This document shows positions 35,483-46,979 of a stretch of 64,000 nt of DNA, in pieces. The stretch's first letter is position 1. Each line of letters opens with the position of its first letter. The stretch is taken from assembly GCA_033297075.1 (NCBI GenBank), contig MU858162.1, positions 1 to 64,000 on the forward strand. Direction: 5' to 3'. Made by a program: the position numbers and the translations under genes. Source of the stretch: Rhypophila decipiens. Lineage: Eukaryota; Ascomycota; Sordariomycetes; Sordariales; Naviculisporaceae. The notes under the pieces are model-generated. The model made no database searches, was not told the DNA's origin, and was given only the letters and a program-made list of their open reading frames with translations.

Positions 35483-36154
35483 ATGGCCCAACTAGCACCC
35501 CTCGCCCAGCCAATAGGCGTCTTTGACGATTACTTTGCCCGCCAAACAGAAGTCATTGTCCTGCGCGAAAAGGTCATGTCCCTCACGGGCGACAGTTTCG
35601 AGATCAAGATGCAAAACGGCACGCCCCTGTTTCGCGTCGAGGGCAAAGTCCTCTCCATCTCGGGGCGCAAGACCTTGACCGACATGAGCGGCAAGAAACT
35701 CTTTGACATTGTCAAGGAGCATCTTCATATCCATACGACCTTTGCGGTTGAGGATGCGAGTGGCCGGAAGGTCATGACTGTCAAGAGCGGTTTTGCCCGT
35801 ATGTCTTTCCGCCTTTGACGCTTTCTTTCCGTATAGAATGGGAACTGACGTGATGATGAAACAGTGCTCGGCTCCAAAGCAACAGCCACATTCACCACGC
35901 CCCGAACAGGCCAGCAGGAAGTGCTCAAGATGAAGGGTAATTGGTTCGACAGCGCAGCCGATATCGTGGATGAGCGTATCGGTGCGGTGGTCGGGCGCAT
36001 CGATCGCAAACTGCTCAGCGGACGGGATCTGTTGTTTGGGCAGCAGACGTATGCGCTCACTGTTGCGCCAAATGTCGATATGGCGCTCATGGTGGCGCTG
36101 TGCATTTGCATGGATGAGAAGAATAACGAGGGCGGTGGTGGGCTGCTGGGTTAG
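35483..36154 (+). CDS. LURP-one-related (tubby C-terminal-like) protein
   Basis: Exons 35483-35798 and 35865-36154 give 201 residues, a normal length for the family. The pattern of a beta-barrel wrapped round one helix can be followed: VLREKVMSLTGDSFEIKMQNG, then GKVLSISGRKTLTDMSG, then a closing hydrophobic helix (ALTVAPNVDMALMVALCICMDE). In plants, LURP1 is needed for basal defence; related tubby-like scramblase folds bind phosphoinositides. Fungal members have no settled role. The C-terminal glycine run is unremarkable. The gene converges on the transporter gene at 36439. Confidence 0.85.
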
Positions 36155-36438
36155 GCATCAAGTTGGCTCTGACGCTCATGAGTTGACGGACGACTCGGGC
36201 TGAAAGAGAGTTATGAATGAACGACTACCTAGTAGATACAACAATACCTTACTAACGATATACCTGTATGAACACGAAATGGGACGGAGAGCAGCGGGCG
36301 AGGACAAATAAACAAATTGATATCAAACCTGGAATCTTTATTTCCTTCTCTCCTGTATCTACAAAGGGTGATACTAGGGACACACACGTATTTTACTGCG
36401 GCCACACACTTTCTCAAGCTACTCATTTCAATGTCTAA

Positions 36439-38415
36439 TCAGACCCGTTTGTAAGCCCCCGAAACAACCCAACAAGCAGTAAAAGCCAGATTGACAACAA
36501 ACCCAACAACAACCAGACCAAGAAAAACGCAGGCCACTACCCGAAAGAATCCCGAATCCAACTCGGCGGCAAATACCACAGAAGCTAGTCCCATACTCGT
36601 AAAAGCAAGAACAATGCCATGCCCCAGCGCCATGTCCCACCTTAGCTGTTTCTTGACCGCCGAGTAGCAGAATATTACCAGGCCGAGGAGGAACCATAGT
36701 GCGCAGATGCCCAGGAGGAGTAGAGCAAGCAAGAGACATGGGATGCTGAGGATACTTGGGTTTGTGTTTGTTAGAAAGGCTCCTGCCCCGGTGGCTGCGT
36801 CGGGTTGGGATCCGCCAGGAACGGGGGAGAGAGAACTGCCGAGGAGTTGGATCGCTGCCGAGGAGAGGGATAGGCTCGTTAGGAGGTGGAATATTACCGT
36901 TGTTATGAACATTCCTTTTCTTTTCGAGCTCGGTTTGTGTCTCTTGGCTAGGCGAGTTCGACCTTGTTCTTGGGACTCGGGAGGAGCGATGATGACTGGT
37001 GTGCCTGTTCTGGGCAGCCCAAAATCTCTGGGATCGATCTGATGCTGCTTGTGTTCCTGCTCTGGGGCTTCGTCATGGTGATGATGAGATGTGAACTGGC
37101 TGCTAGGTATGGACTTGGAGAACAAGTGGGTAAACAGCATGGCGGGGAATAATATTGCCGTGAGAAAGAGCGATGCTCCCACGTTGCAGAATGAGAGGAC
37201 CAATACAGCCAGAATGGCTGATTCGGGCAAAGCCAGTCTTGGATTGTCCGAGGGGGAAGGTATCAAGATGTCTGAGACTAACAGAGCGCCGACCACAGAC
37301 AGTGTCGAAAGCGCTATTGGTGTGAAGAGCAAATTTGATGAGAGTCTCCACTTCCAGTACTGAAATGTCTCTACTGAAGAGGCTGACGTGTCGGGATGGT
37401 AAAGAATGACGGTCCCAAAGATAAGCACTATCGTGAGGACAGTCCAACCTGCACCGATCCACCGAGATATGTACGCTCCGTAGATGAGGTTCCAAGACAT
37501 TGGCTCCGCGCCGTCCATCTCGGGGGCAATGCACACGGCAAAGGTGACGAGGGTCAGCCAGGCGAGGGGCAAGAGAGTGAGGTCACCCATGGGGTTCGTT
37601 CTGTTCTTCTGGAAAATTACTTCGTCGGCATGTGAAGGATGTTCTTTGAGGTCCTGTTCCCCATCGCCAACTGCATGTGGGAAGGCCGTCCGGTTCCGAT
37701 GCAGACCCAAGACCTCTCGCCAAGCAGTCTGCCTGAAACAGATCAACCTCAAAATAAAGAAAATCGAGCATAGGACAAAAAGCACAAGATCGATGAAGAA
37801 AAAGACTGTGGAGATGGTCTGGAGCGTGACCTGTCCACGAAATGGCTGAGTGGTGCGCAGGATGGACGACGACGTCTTGATTTGGATCCCGTGACCCCCT
37901 AGTGGCGTCGGAGGTGAAAATGGGCCATTATTCACCGCGTGGACCAGGTCAGAGGGAATGAGCACGTGTATGAGGATCTGCCGGAGGAGGAGCCCTATGA
38001 GACCGGCGTTGATGGGAATCAAGAACCTGAACAAGGTTAGCTAGAGTTCACCGTGGAACCTGATTTGGCGATGCCTCTTGTCTTCAGCTTACCATATTGC
38101 CCCAAAGTGCTGAACAAAATTGGCGAAACACGGCCTACATCGTACGCCTATGGGCTCCTTGTGAACCTTGTAGGCTTCCGTGCGCGACCACCCTTGTCCT
38201 CCGGCTATGTGATCCATGATGACCTGCCGGTCTGCGTGTAGGCCGCCGCCATCATAGGGCGTCCCCTGGCCTCCGGTTCCCTGTCTGGTGAGCAGCTGCC
38301 TCAGACTAGACGTTGGGCTCGCGGACGGGGAGATGCCAAAGAATTCGAATATCTTGGAGCTGGGTCGGGGACTGGTGGGAACGTAGACTGCGTATCGCTT
38401 GGAGAGAGAGAGCAT
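36439..38415 (-). CDS. Ten-helix transporter of TDT/SLAC1 (Ssu1-like) type
   Basis: Exons 38415-38093 and 38026-36439, with a 66-base intron (donor GTAAGC, branch GCTAACC, acceptor TTCAG), give 636 residues. The intron falls inside the first helix, joining GAIW to FLIPINAGLIG. Ten hydrophobic segments can be counted. The helix TISTVFFFIDLVLFVLCSIF is followed by a cytosolic loop and an NPMG turn, as in sulfite efflux and malate transporters of this family. A long hydrophilic loop rich in His, Arg and Lys (about 37090-36910) is unusual. Substrate is not predictable; sulfite, dicarboxylates or anions are the known choices. The N-terminal 90 residues are soluble. An extra upstream exon is possible (see 38416-38792). 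Confidence 0.65.
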
Positions 38416-38792
38416 CTGACCTGCTGCCACTCCTCTCGTTCTTTCGGAGCCGGGAGGTGGATGTGAACGCGAGAAAAGACGACCAAATAGCTACATGGAG
38501 AATAATATGTGGGCACATCAAGTAGTTTAGGGGTGATGTATCGGGAAACGACAAAGAGTAGTGCACCGATTGTTGTTGTAAATACCATCGCGTCTAATCC
38601 CATGCACCACGCATGGGAAGATTCCACATACAAAACCTGTTGTCCGGGCCACTGGCTATCGTCATATATTAAACCCGAAGTAAGGTTAATCTCGAACGTC
38701 ATGATGAGAAGAGCACGGGGTTCGATGCAAAACACAGACATGTACGCATATACCACAAGTACTAGTACAATAGGTGGTTGCCCGGCTACCAT
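38416..38792 (-). other. Possible upstream exon or separate small membrane ORF
   Basis: From ATG 38792 the minus frame is open to 38301, overlapping the transporter's first exon in another frame. It contains two hydrophobic stretches (PPIVLVLVVYAYMSVF and MVFTTTIGALLFVVSRY). An intron with a weak donor near 38470 could join it to the transporter, but that would give a twelve-helix protein. I cannot decide between an exon, a small gene and chance. Confidence 0.25.
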
Positions 38793-39105
38793 GCGTGATG
38801 CCTCTTTCTCCAAGGTCTGTGTCTGGCCGGGGCCTTGTTTTTCCAATGCGGATTTTGCCCCATTTATTTGGACGGTCTGTATTTCTCTTCGAAAGCGTTT
38901 TGAACCGTTTTATGGATTTTAAACTCGGTTCTCTAGGGCTTGAAAACACTAGCTATCCCCATCTTGTCTATTAGTAACATGAAAGCCATGAGGTAGACCC
39001 TTCGTCCACGTATTACCAGTCTCCCGCTGCTCCATTTCCACAGTATCAATGCATCACGTCCCTGGAATCACCTGCGATTGTTTCCCACCCTGGGTCTCAA
39101 GGTCC

Positions 39106-39426
39106 CTAGGTGCACCCGCAGCTGGCTCCAAGGTTGTGTCCGTCCTGCACGCAAAGACATTGTTGCCCCTGAGACGGAGGCATGCCCGCACATCCCGAGA
39201 AGCAGCAGCGCCAGTAGCCGGGTTGGCAGCGATCACAGTCTGTGTAGACGGAACAGTACTGGGCGCGCGTGTTGACTTTCAATTTGGTCAATCTCGGTGG
39301 TCAAGTCCGGGAAGAATGATGATTGAAAGACGGCAGTCAAGTAAACTTACGTGCTGCAGGGACTGGAATAAGAGATGCGGAGGTAACCGCAGAGAGGAGG
39401 AAGACGATTGTCACTGACGGGTGCAT
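39106..39426 (-). CDS. Small secreted cysteine-rich protein (10 Cys), effector-like
   Basis: Exons 39426-39351 and 39275-39106 with a 75-base intron (GTAAGT..GAAAG) give 81 residues. The N-terminus MHPSVTIVFLLSAVTSASL is a clear signal peptide. The mature part contains ten cysteines in the order C..C..C..CC..C..C.C..C.C within about 50 residues, ending at CGCT and a stop. Even cysteine number and small size suggest a disulfide-knotted extracellular protein, as in many fungal effectors and antimicrobial peptides. I recognise no named family. The gene is too short and too spliced for simple ORF finding. A palindromic TTATATAA lies about 190 bases upstream. Confidence 0.65.
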
Positions 39427-40030
39427 GTTGGCTTTTGATGTTTGACTTTGTTTGCTGATACCAGTGAGGATCGAGTATTCTCAAGTAATTCTTTGAGTGA
39501 GTAGGAAGAGGATGCTGTCTGTGTTGGGTGCTCGATGGCTTGTTATTTGGTCAGGGCTGATGGTGAGGAAGAAGATTGAGTCGAGCGCAAAACGGGGAAG
39601 GAATGGGCGTTATTATATAAAGATTCCCTTTAGGCAAGGACTGTCAATTGAGTCTTCCTCGGGCATCTCGACCGCTCCCACTACGGTAGTTCGTGCCGAA
39701 AGTACTGCCTCCATTCATCATGAGCCGACTTTACTGCTAGTGTGTGTACTTCAAATCCCAGGGAATTTGAAGCTCAACGCGTTATGGGAGCTTAATCTGC
39801 TGCCTTGGATGCAGTGCTACCAAGGCAGGAGCTGAATATCCTTGCTGACGTTACTCCCTACCCGGATATTCTCGCTCAGCCACGGACGGAATACTATGGT
39901 ATACCATGCAACATCAGCACTGGCTGCATTATCAGCTGTGTGCTTCTATTGGAATCCTCGATGGGCGGTCAGTGTTTTGCGCAACATAGACATATACCCA
40001 TATCCACCACAACGACAACCTCACACCGCT

Positions 40031-40325
40031 TTATTCTGATGACTGATCGTTCTTGTGGGCTGGACGTCTTGCGTTTTCTCTTTCATGACATTCATCATGT
40101 GCCCGAGCCCCTGAGTAATTCTTGGTTGCCCAGACTGAGAACTCTTTGTGGATGCCAGGCTTGCCGTCGACGAGTGGCAGGCCCTGGATTTCGACATGCT
40201 GGTAGGTTTCGGTCGCCATGATGAGGGGCATTTTGTATCGATCAAAGCTGCCGTGTTAGGTATGCCCTTGGTGACCAACAGGACCACACAACTACTCAGG
40301 TGCCTCACCGATTTTTCCTGCTCAT
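40031..40325 (-). CDS. Small hypothetical protein, spliced
   Basis: A 17-base first exon (40325-40309), an intron with donor GTGAGG, branch CCTAAC and acceptor GGCAG, and a second exon 40247-40031 give 77 residues. The frame closes perfectly. The protein is hydrophilic, without signal peptide or helix. Its readable segments include TYQHVEIQGLPLVDGKPG and KEFSVWATKNY. A TATATATG element lies about 70 bases upstream. No family is recognised; the support is splice signals and frame only. Confidence 0.4.
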
Positions 40326-40563
40326 GAAGAACCAGCTCGGTTGACACGAGTTCCTCGGCTCGAATATCTGGGTGGCTGAAGACATATAATCATATATAGC
40401 GGCACCAGTATGCGGTACCTGACTCATTGTAACATGACTTTCTCAGAGTCTGGCGATGGGCCATGGTTCCAACGTCAACTGTACTGACTCTTTGTCAACA
40501 ACAATTTTATTATTGCGTTGAGCTGTCTTTGAGTGGCAATTTGCTTGATACTAGTACATGTAT

Positions 40564-40952
40564 CTAGGTGGTGAGTGAAGAGACAATGTTTATTGTACAA
40601 TTTTTGTGTAGGCAGGGGAGCTGATACGGGTGGTGCGCAGGTTGTGGGCAGCCCTTGACGGCCATATAATCCGCCATCATGTTCGTGTCCTGGTTTCGGC
40701 GGCACTGAAGCCGGCCGAACTCGGTTAGTATTCGTTCCAGTCGACAAAATAGACTGGGTTTACTAACTTGACCAGCGCCTGTCACTTCGGGGTCTTCCTC
40801 GTCAATCTTTTGCGTTGCCATTCGAGCCGCTGCTTTGCAACCCAGATTTTCGCCCTCGTAGTCCAACGCTGATCGAACACACCCGCGGCAGCCATGGCAG
40901 TCGCCAAAGCAGAGAAAGCCATTATGCTGCGGAATACTAGTTTCGAGACCAT
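40564..40952 (-). CDS. Second small secreted protein candidate
   Basis: Three exons: 40952-40883, 40829-40768 and 40704-40564, giving 90 residues. The second intron is convincing (donor GTTAGT, branch TACTAACC, acceptor CTTCAG). The first is 53 bases with donor GTGTGT and is less certain. The N-terminus MVSKLVFRSIMAFSALATAMA is a good signal peptide. The mature part has four cysteines. If the first intron is not removed, another frame across it reads CFGDCHGCRGC with more cysteines but has no signal peptide. Together with the gene at 39106 it suggests a small-secreted-protein patch. Confidence 0.45.
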
Positions 40953-41413
40953 CTCGTAGGACTGGCAACGGTCGGAGATTTGTATTTCTAACGTCTTAGT
41001 GAGCCGCGGTTAACGATGGATGTTTTGCGTTGAGGTTCGGTATGGAAGGACACAAACAAGCACAACACGAGCTGGGGGGGTCGGCGTCTTATCAACGCGT
41101 CTCAGCGGAATGTATTCAGAGACTACCCGGGTTGGAAACGAAAAAATGCCGGTCGAGCGAGCGGCATACATGTCTCAGTTTGCTCCGCTGTTAGTGAAAT
41201 CTAATTTTCACACGTATAAATCATCCTCTTGACTCCCGCTCTTAACAGCATCATGGTTAAGGATGTGACAGTCATAGTTGTCGCCGGTGTCTAGAAGTCC
41301 CACTGAGCCATCGTCTTCGAGGCCGATTTCCAACTACGGAAGAGATCTCAGCCACCTTCCCTTCCTGTTCACAACTTACCTACTGTCCACATATAGACCT
41401 TAATATAAAAACA

Positions 41414-41468
41414 AGAATATGACAGAAGAATATGACAGAAGAATATGACAGAAGAATATGACAGAAGA
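41414..41468. repeat. 13-base minisatellite
   Basis: GAATATGACAGAA is repeated in tandem a little over four times without visible change. The surrounding stretch from 40953 to 41943 has no supported gene. Confidence 0.9.
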
Positions 41469-41943
41469 ACCAAGGGCGAGTGCCAATAACGCGAGCTTTG
41501 CTACAAAAGAAATGTGGCACGGAGGGCCCAAAGTCTGGCAGTGGACATTGCATCCGATAGACATCTGCTCCCATGTGTGCCAGCAGCTTCAATGCCCGTG
41601 ATTCAAGAAAAATCGAAATATACCGTGACGGTGAAGGCGTCGTTGCTGTCTCAAGACATGGACTGCGGTCGGTGATGAGACTTATCTTTTGATTGACGTT
41701 CGTAAAAAGGGATATTGGACCTAAGGTGCAACATCAGCTCCGCATTACTAATAAGTAATAACAGGCGAGCTCACCGCCTTGACGATTGCATGAACACCGT
41801 AGTATTGTTAGGCGGTCAGGGAATAGACAAGAACACACAAGTACAACTTGACATCATCGTTCCAACGCGTTGTTACTCCAGGCGCCACCAGAAAAGGCTT
41901 TGCCAATAACTCCGAGCTCACTAGAGAATACTTGCCTTTCAAC

Positions 41944-43076
41944 ATGGACTCCAACCTCAACTTGAACTTTAGCCTTCCTATCGACCTCTCACACCTCGAG
42001 AATGACCGACTCAGATTGGTCCATTTGGAGGTACGGTTCTGATCAACACGGTCTCGTCCGCAAACCACCGTGAACCCTTTCCTTAACTCCGGATCTACCA
42101 TATACCAGGTATTCAAAATGCTAACATGTCCCAGGAAAACCTCCCTGAATGGGCAGCCACCTATGTCGCCGACGCCAACCTCCACCCGCAAGTCTACACC
42201 TACCTGACCTACGGCCCTTTTGCCTCGGCGGAAGAGTACATCACACACTATGACGACACTTCGAGGTCTAATCCAGACGAAATCCTCCTTGCCATTCTTC
42301 TCAAAGCTGGGAGCATCATCCGCCGGAAATCTTCCCGGGCGCCTCGAGTTCGTGCATCTGAACAAACAGACACTGTGTTGATCGAAACGACAATCGAGAC
42401 AGAAACATTTGCGGGAATCGCAGGCATAGTTGCCCAACCTCGAAATCTAATCGCCGACATTGGCCAATTGCTCTTGACGCCGTATCATCGCACCTGGGTC
42501 GGGACAGAGACCAATGCCTTGTTGCTGCATCACTTGTTGGACCCGCCATGTCCAACCTTCAGTCAAGCATCTGATATGCCTGGACCAGGTTCTCGGCCTA
42601 AACATGATGAGCAGCTCCAAGCAGGCCTCACAGGCGGCTTGGGACTGAGACGGGTCCAGTGGCAGGCTAATGCTTCCAACCAAGCAAGTGTGAATGCCGC
42701 GCTGAGGTTAGGGTTCAAGTTGGAAGGTATCATGAGGTGGGCTGCTGTTTTGCCTTGGGGGAAGCAAGGTGATCACGGCTGGAGGATGACTAGCCTTGAA
42801 CGTGGTAACGCTCGAATCGGCGATCGGAATGAAAAAGTCGCATATGGGAGTGTTACAAGTTATGGTCAGGAGGAAGATGACAGAGGGCAACAAGATAAGG
42901 GGGGAAACGGAGTTGACGATCCAGATGGTGAAAGGTCTTTGCTACCTCATGGTTGGGATCATGGCAGGGCAGGCCAACATGGACCGGGGAGACATACGGC
43001 CATGTTGGCTATCTGCTGGGATGATTGGCTCCTTGGAGGAGCGAGGGAGAAGCTTGATGCGCTGGTTGGGCGTTAA
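41944..43076 (+). CDS. GNAT-family N-acetyltransferase
   Basis: Exons 41944-42030 and 42135-43076 (donor GTACGG, branch GCTAACAT, acceptor CCCAG) give 342 residues. The N-terminal LENDRLRLVHLE strand is the usual first strand of Acetyltransf_3-type enzymes. The acetyl-CoA core follows: FAGIAGIVAQPRNLIADIG, then GLGLRRVQWQANASNQASVNAALRLGFKLEG. This family acetylates amines on small molecules or protein N-termini. An insertion between residues 75 and 100, and a long acidic stretch before the last block (LAICWDDW), are longer than usual. The final block is conserved in fungal relatives, showing that the long C-terminal linker is real coding sequence. Confidence 0.85.
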
Positions 43077-46000
43077 CTTGCGAAACTCGAACAGAACAGC
43101 ATTCAATGGTAAATACTCGAGTGCATATAGCTGCTTGGACAAGGTTGCTAGAACTGCAAGGGTCACTATCACCAACAGAGCCCTTGAGGAACATAGTCAG
43201 GATCAGGCAACTTGCGCCCCTTGCCAGTCTCTAGTCACATGTGGTACGGCATCCTCAGAAGCACCTGCTATTGAAGCCCTTGAAAAGAAATATCGAAATC
43301 CCACTTGAAAGACTAAGTAAAGTCCTATTCTGTTATCGCAGCGAATACTCCGGGGCAAGCAGGACATCAATTCACTCACTGAAGGGGCGGGGCAGCTACG
43401 GACCTCGTTGCCATGGATGTTTTAAGCAACACACGCCTGATTACTTGCTCTGTACTTTTCTGCATAAAGGTTGGCCATGGTCAATTACGGTGTAACAGCT
43501 CAACAAGTGTTAAACGGTGTATGAGTGCCTTTATTGGTGGCTCGAGTCTGACAGGAGGGATGGACAACTCACCATCCTCAGCCCCCGCCACACCACCTTA
43601 GGGTCCTGACCTCGTTGAGTTATGAGGTGAGATATCATGCTCATGCGAAAAACGAGGCATGCGGTCTCATCAAGCAAGGGAAGTGAGGATGGCTTTTAAG
43701 AAGAGAGGAAGGACTTAAGATGCTGGACAGGTGAGATGAGTTATCACGAAATAAGACGTTGGTTAGCAGCAAACCGAACTGCAACCCCGAAAGCAAATAC
43801 CACAAAGTATTACCTCGTCAGAAATCTTGCTGCATTGGACAAGATTCATGTGGCATATGCAATGGAACATGGGACTGTGAGTTAGTGAGCTGACAGCATA
43901 CGGGAGGAAGCATCATCCAACAATGGGATGGGTAACCGGAAATTTCCACGGCATCGGAGACTTCCCGTGCAGCGAGTGCATGTACAATACGTACACACAA
44001 TCCTTCGTATGTAACCATGTGTGGCCACGGTATATGAGGTGCTCCGAATGCCATCATGTCAGACGGAGTTTTGGATAGCCCCCATTGTAGCAAAGTGAAC
44101 GTGTGCTGTGAAGACAGTGAAGTTATGAGAGCCCTCATGCGTGAATGCGGGACACCTACCCTCGGCCCTGTCTCCGGCCGCAGATGAATCAGGTCCTGGG
44201 TGCCGGAGTTTGGCCAACCTCGGCCTGGCCTACCGCCGGCCTACCTAGCTGCGGGCAAGTCTTGAAATGGCGTCGTGAAGGCCTTCTCCAGCGGCCATCG
44301 AACGCGTCTATTCAAGCAATAGGCGACAAGATCAGCAAGCCTTTACCGCGGACAGCTTGATGCCATGCCAATGTCAGTTTGCCCACATACGACGAGGAGC
44401 TGATGCGGCTGCTTTCTGGGTGGGTTACTGGTTACTTGGAGGGAGGGACCCAGTTATTAAGCGCTGTTGGCTTGTAAGTTGCAGCTCCAAAGATCGCCAC
44501 CACTCTGTTAGCGCAATTTCAACGCCCAAGATATACATCACGGGGACGTCTTGTGACTGGTCGGGACCCGGGACAGAGTCTAATCAAGTTCCACGGTTTG
44601 GTCGTTTGGTCCGTTGATCGGTACTAGAATTGCCGTAGGGCAGTCGTACAGATATCCAAGTTCGAAACCAGCCGAAGGATGAGCTTGTCATCTGAACCCT
44701 TTGCGGGTGTCACCATTCGAGGGCTTTCGAGAAGGGGGCCATGGGGGACCCATGCAAGACATGTTCATCGGGCTACGACTTGCAGACCACAGCCGAGAGT
44801 GAATACCGTAGGGCTTGTTTACTGACTGGCTTGCTCATATCGACAGTGTCTTGTTTTGATCCGAAAAGGAGGCCGGCCCATGGAAGCGACCTGGGCCCAG
44901 GAACAGGCGAATCACGTCAAGAACCTGATGTGTAGTCGCGCGGATAATGAGCCACGCGATATTGAAGACGACTCCCATATCCCCTCCACGGGTCCGCCTC
45001 CGCATTCCGCTTCGGGTTCCGAGCCGTGGCCGTGGGAGCAAAGAAGAAGAAAAGGCCTTCTTGTGCCTTTCAGGGGAACCGGTTGCTGTCTCTGAGACAG
45101 GACAGGCACAAAGACACAATCCTGATGATGTGAACAAATCGAGTCCATCCATGGCGGCCATCAATCACCATTTTGGCCACCTTGTATCCCAAAAAAGCGA
45201 TGGCATGGGGATGGTTACTTGCTTGCAGCGAGATGTAACCATGTGCGACGGTTCAGGGGCAAGCTGTGAACCCGTGCACGGAGCACCACCCGCCGTTTTG
45301 GCCTGGGGTTCATGTCTCAGGGGTTGAACTGTGGGCCTTGGCCTGAGGGTGGGGCAGCGACGCAGCGTGTGGCCGTGTGCGCCCGCCGGAGAGATGCGTA
45401 GAAAAAGGGGCACGTTTTCCATGCCTTGAACAGTTGATGCCAGAAAGGTTGGACGTGTGCTTGCGTGGTGCAAGGGCAGTGGCGATGGTGTCAAAGTTGT
45501 CAGGACGCTTGGTTGCAAAGTTTGGACGACTTTGCGAAGGCCCGGAACCGTGCACACGGTCTTGCTTGTGCCAGTCTTGTGCCTTGTGCCATGCTCTTGC
45601 TCAAGGGCGACAACTGTCGCGTATCCCAGGGGCACAGGATGCCGTCGTGCTACGCGCTAACAAGTTTTTCCCTCTTGTGAGGTTGTCATTCTTCAGGTCA
45701 CTGCAACGCTGGAGCTCAAGCTGCGCCGCCGTCGAGATACGATATCATCATATCAACCTTGGACGTGTGTTTGCTACAAAGAAAATCATCATCGATCATT
45801 GCCAGTTCCCACGAACCGGGCAGACAAAGTGTTTGCTGATCCAGTAGAGTCAATGACAGGTACATGGACACGATAGACATCAATGCCGCTTTCCAGGGTC
45901 AGGACCAGGCGTGCCAGGACCCTTGTGGGCGCCATGGAAGCGTCCGTTGCATTCTGCAGGGCTGCTGGGGAAGCCCCGAGCCCGCAAGCCCGCAAGCCCA

Positions 46001-46979
46001 GTGGCTACCCGAAACGGAGTTCTGTTGCTGCGAATCAGTTCCGGGAATCTCTTGTCGACATGCAAGGATGAGCACGGTTCCACGAGGAGGAATCGAGGAT
46101 CATATCACAAGAGATTTTCCAAGCGTCAATGCTATAGTGAGCAAACAGCCTTGGTGATAACGAGAAGGACAGAATTGCATTCTTGTCGCGTCAATGGCTC
46201 TTTGAGGTGCCTCATTGCTTGGAGAATGGGAAATTGAATCTGACGGGCGTCTTCCTGCACCGTGATTTCACTGCTTTGTTGTAAAGACGTGAGCCAGTCT
46301 TTCGCCTTTTCATCATCCGGCTCTGTCAGCAATAACAAGAGCAATGCAGAATCGAGGGGGGCAAATGCCCGTTATTGCCGTTATTGCAGACACATTGCCC
46401 GCCTTTCGAGGGGTTGCCAAGCGAACAATCTCGCCCCTTTGGGAATGTTGTGGTGTGAGAGGGCCGACGATCCATTCGATGACAGGCAAAAAAAGAAGTC
46501 CATCGTGAATGCATCTGACGAGCCGACGAGCCCTTCCAGGCAGGAGAACTTGAATCTGGAAGAGGAAGAAAAGAACACTGCCCAGTGAACCAGTCACGCC
46601 AGTGAACATCAAAACCAGTGAACCCACTGCACCAAGGGGCTGTTGCAGGGGTCGTCGTTTTGAGTCACTTGCGCGCGCCCACTCAAATTTTAATGTCACG
46701 CGCCGTCATTGGCTGCTCCTCGACAAGCGAGCACAGCTCCTAGCCTGATTGGGCGATGCAGAGGATGAGCTGGCAGTCGGGCATGCACGGTGCGTGATAA
46801 CAGGATGCAAGCAGTTTCTTAACATAAATTCGATTCATTGGGCAGCATTTCTGTTAGTGGTTCAATCGTTCTCGATAAAGCAGAGCGTACCCCTTTTGCA
46901 GATTGCTTACCTCATGGTGCATTCTCCGAAGCGCTGGGCGTGCTGATTGGCTGTACAGAGTCCCCTCTTCGGGCAACAA
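43077..46979. other. 3.9 kb gene-free region
   Basis: Many short frames are open by chance, but none has a domain, signal peptide, repeat or convincing pair of splice sites. I saw no tRNA, transposon end or tandem repeat. It could hold long non-coding transcripts or distal control elements of the glutamine-rich gene. Confidence 0.35.

Noticed and set aside
41414..41468. CRISPR-like array
   Set aside because: The 13-base units are contiguous with no spacers, in eukaryotic DNA; it is a minisatellite.
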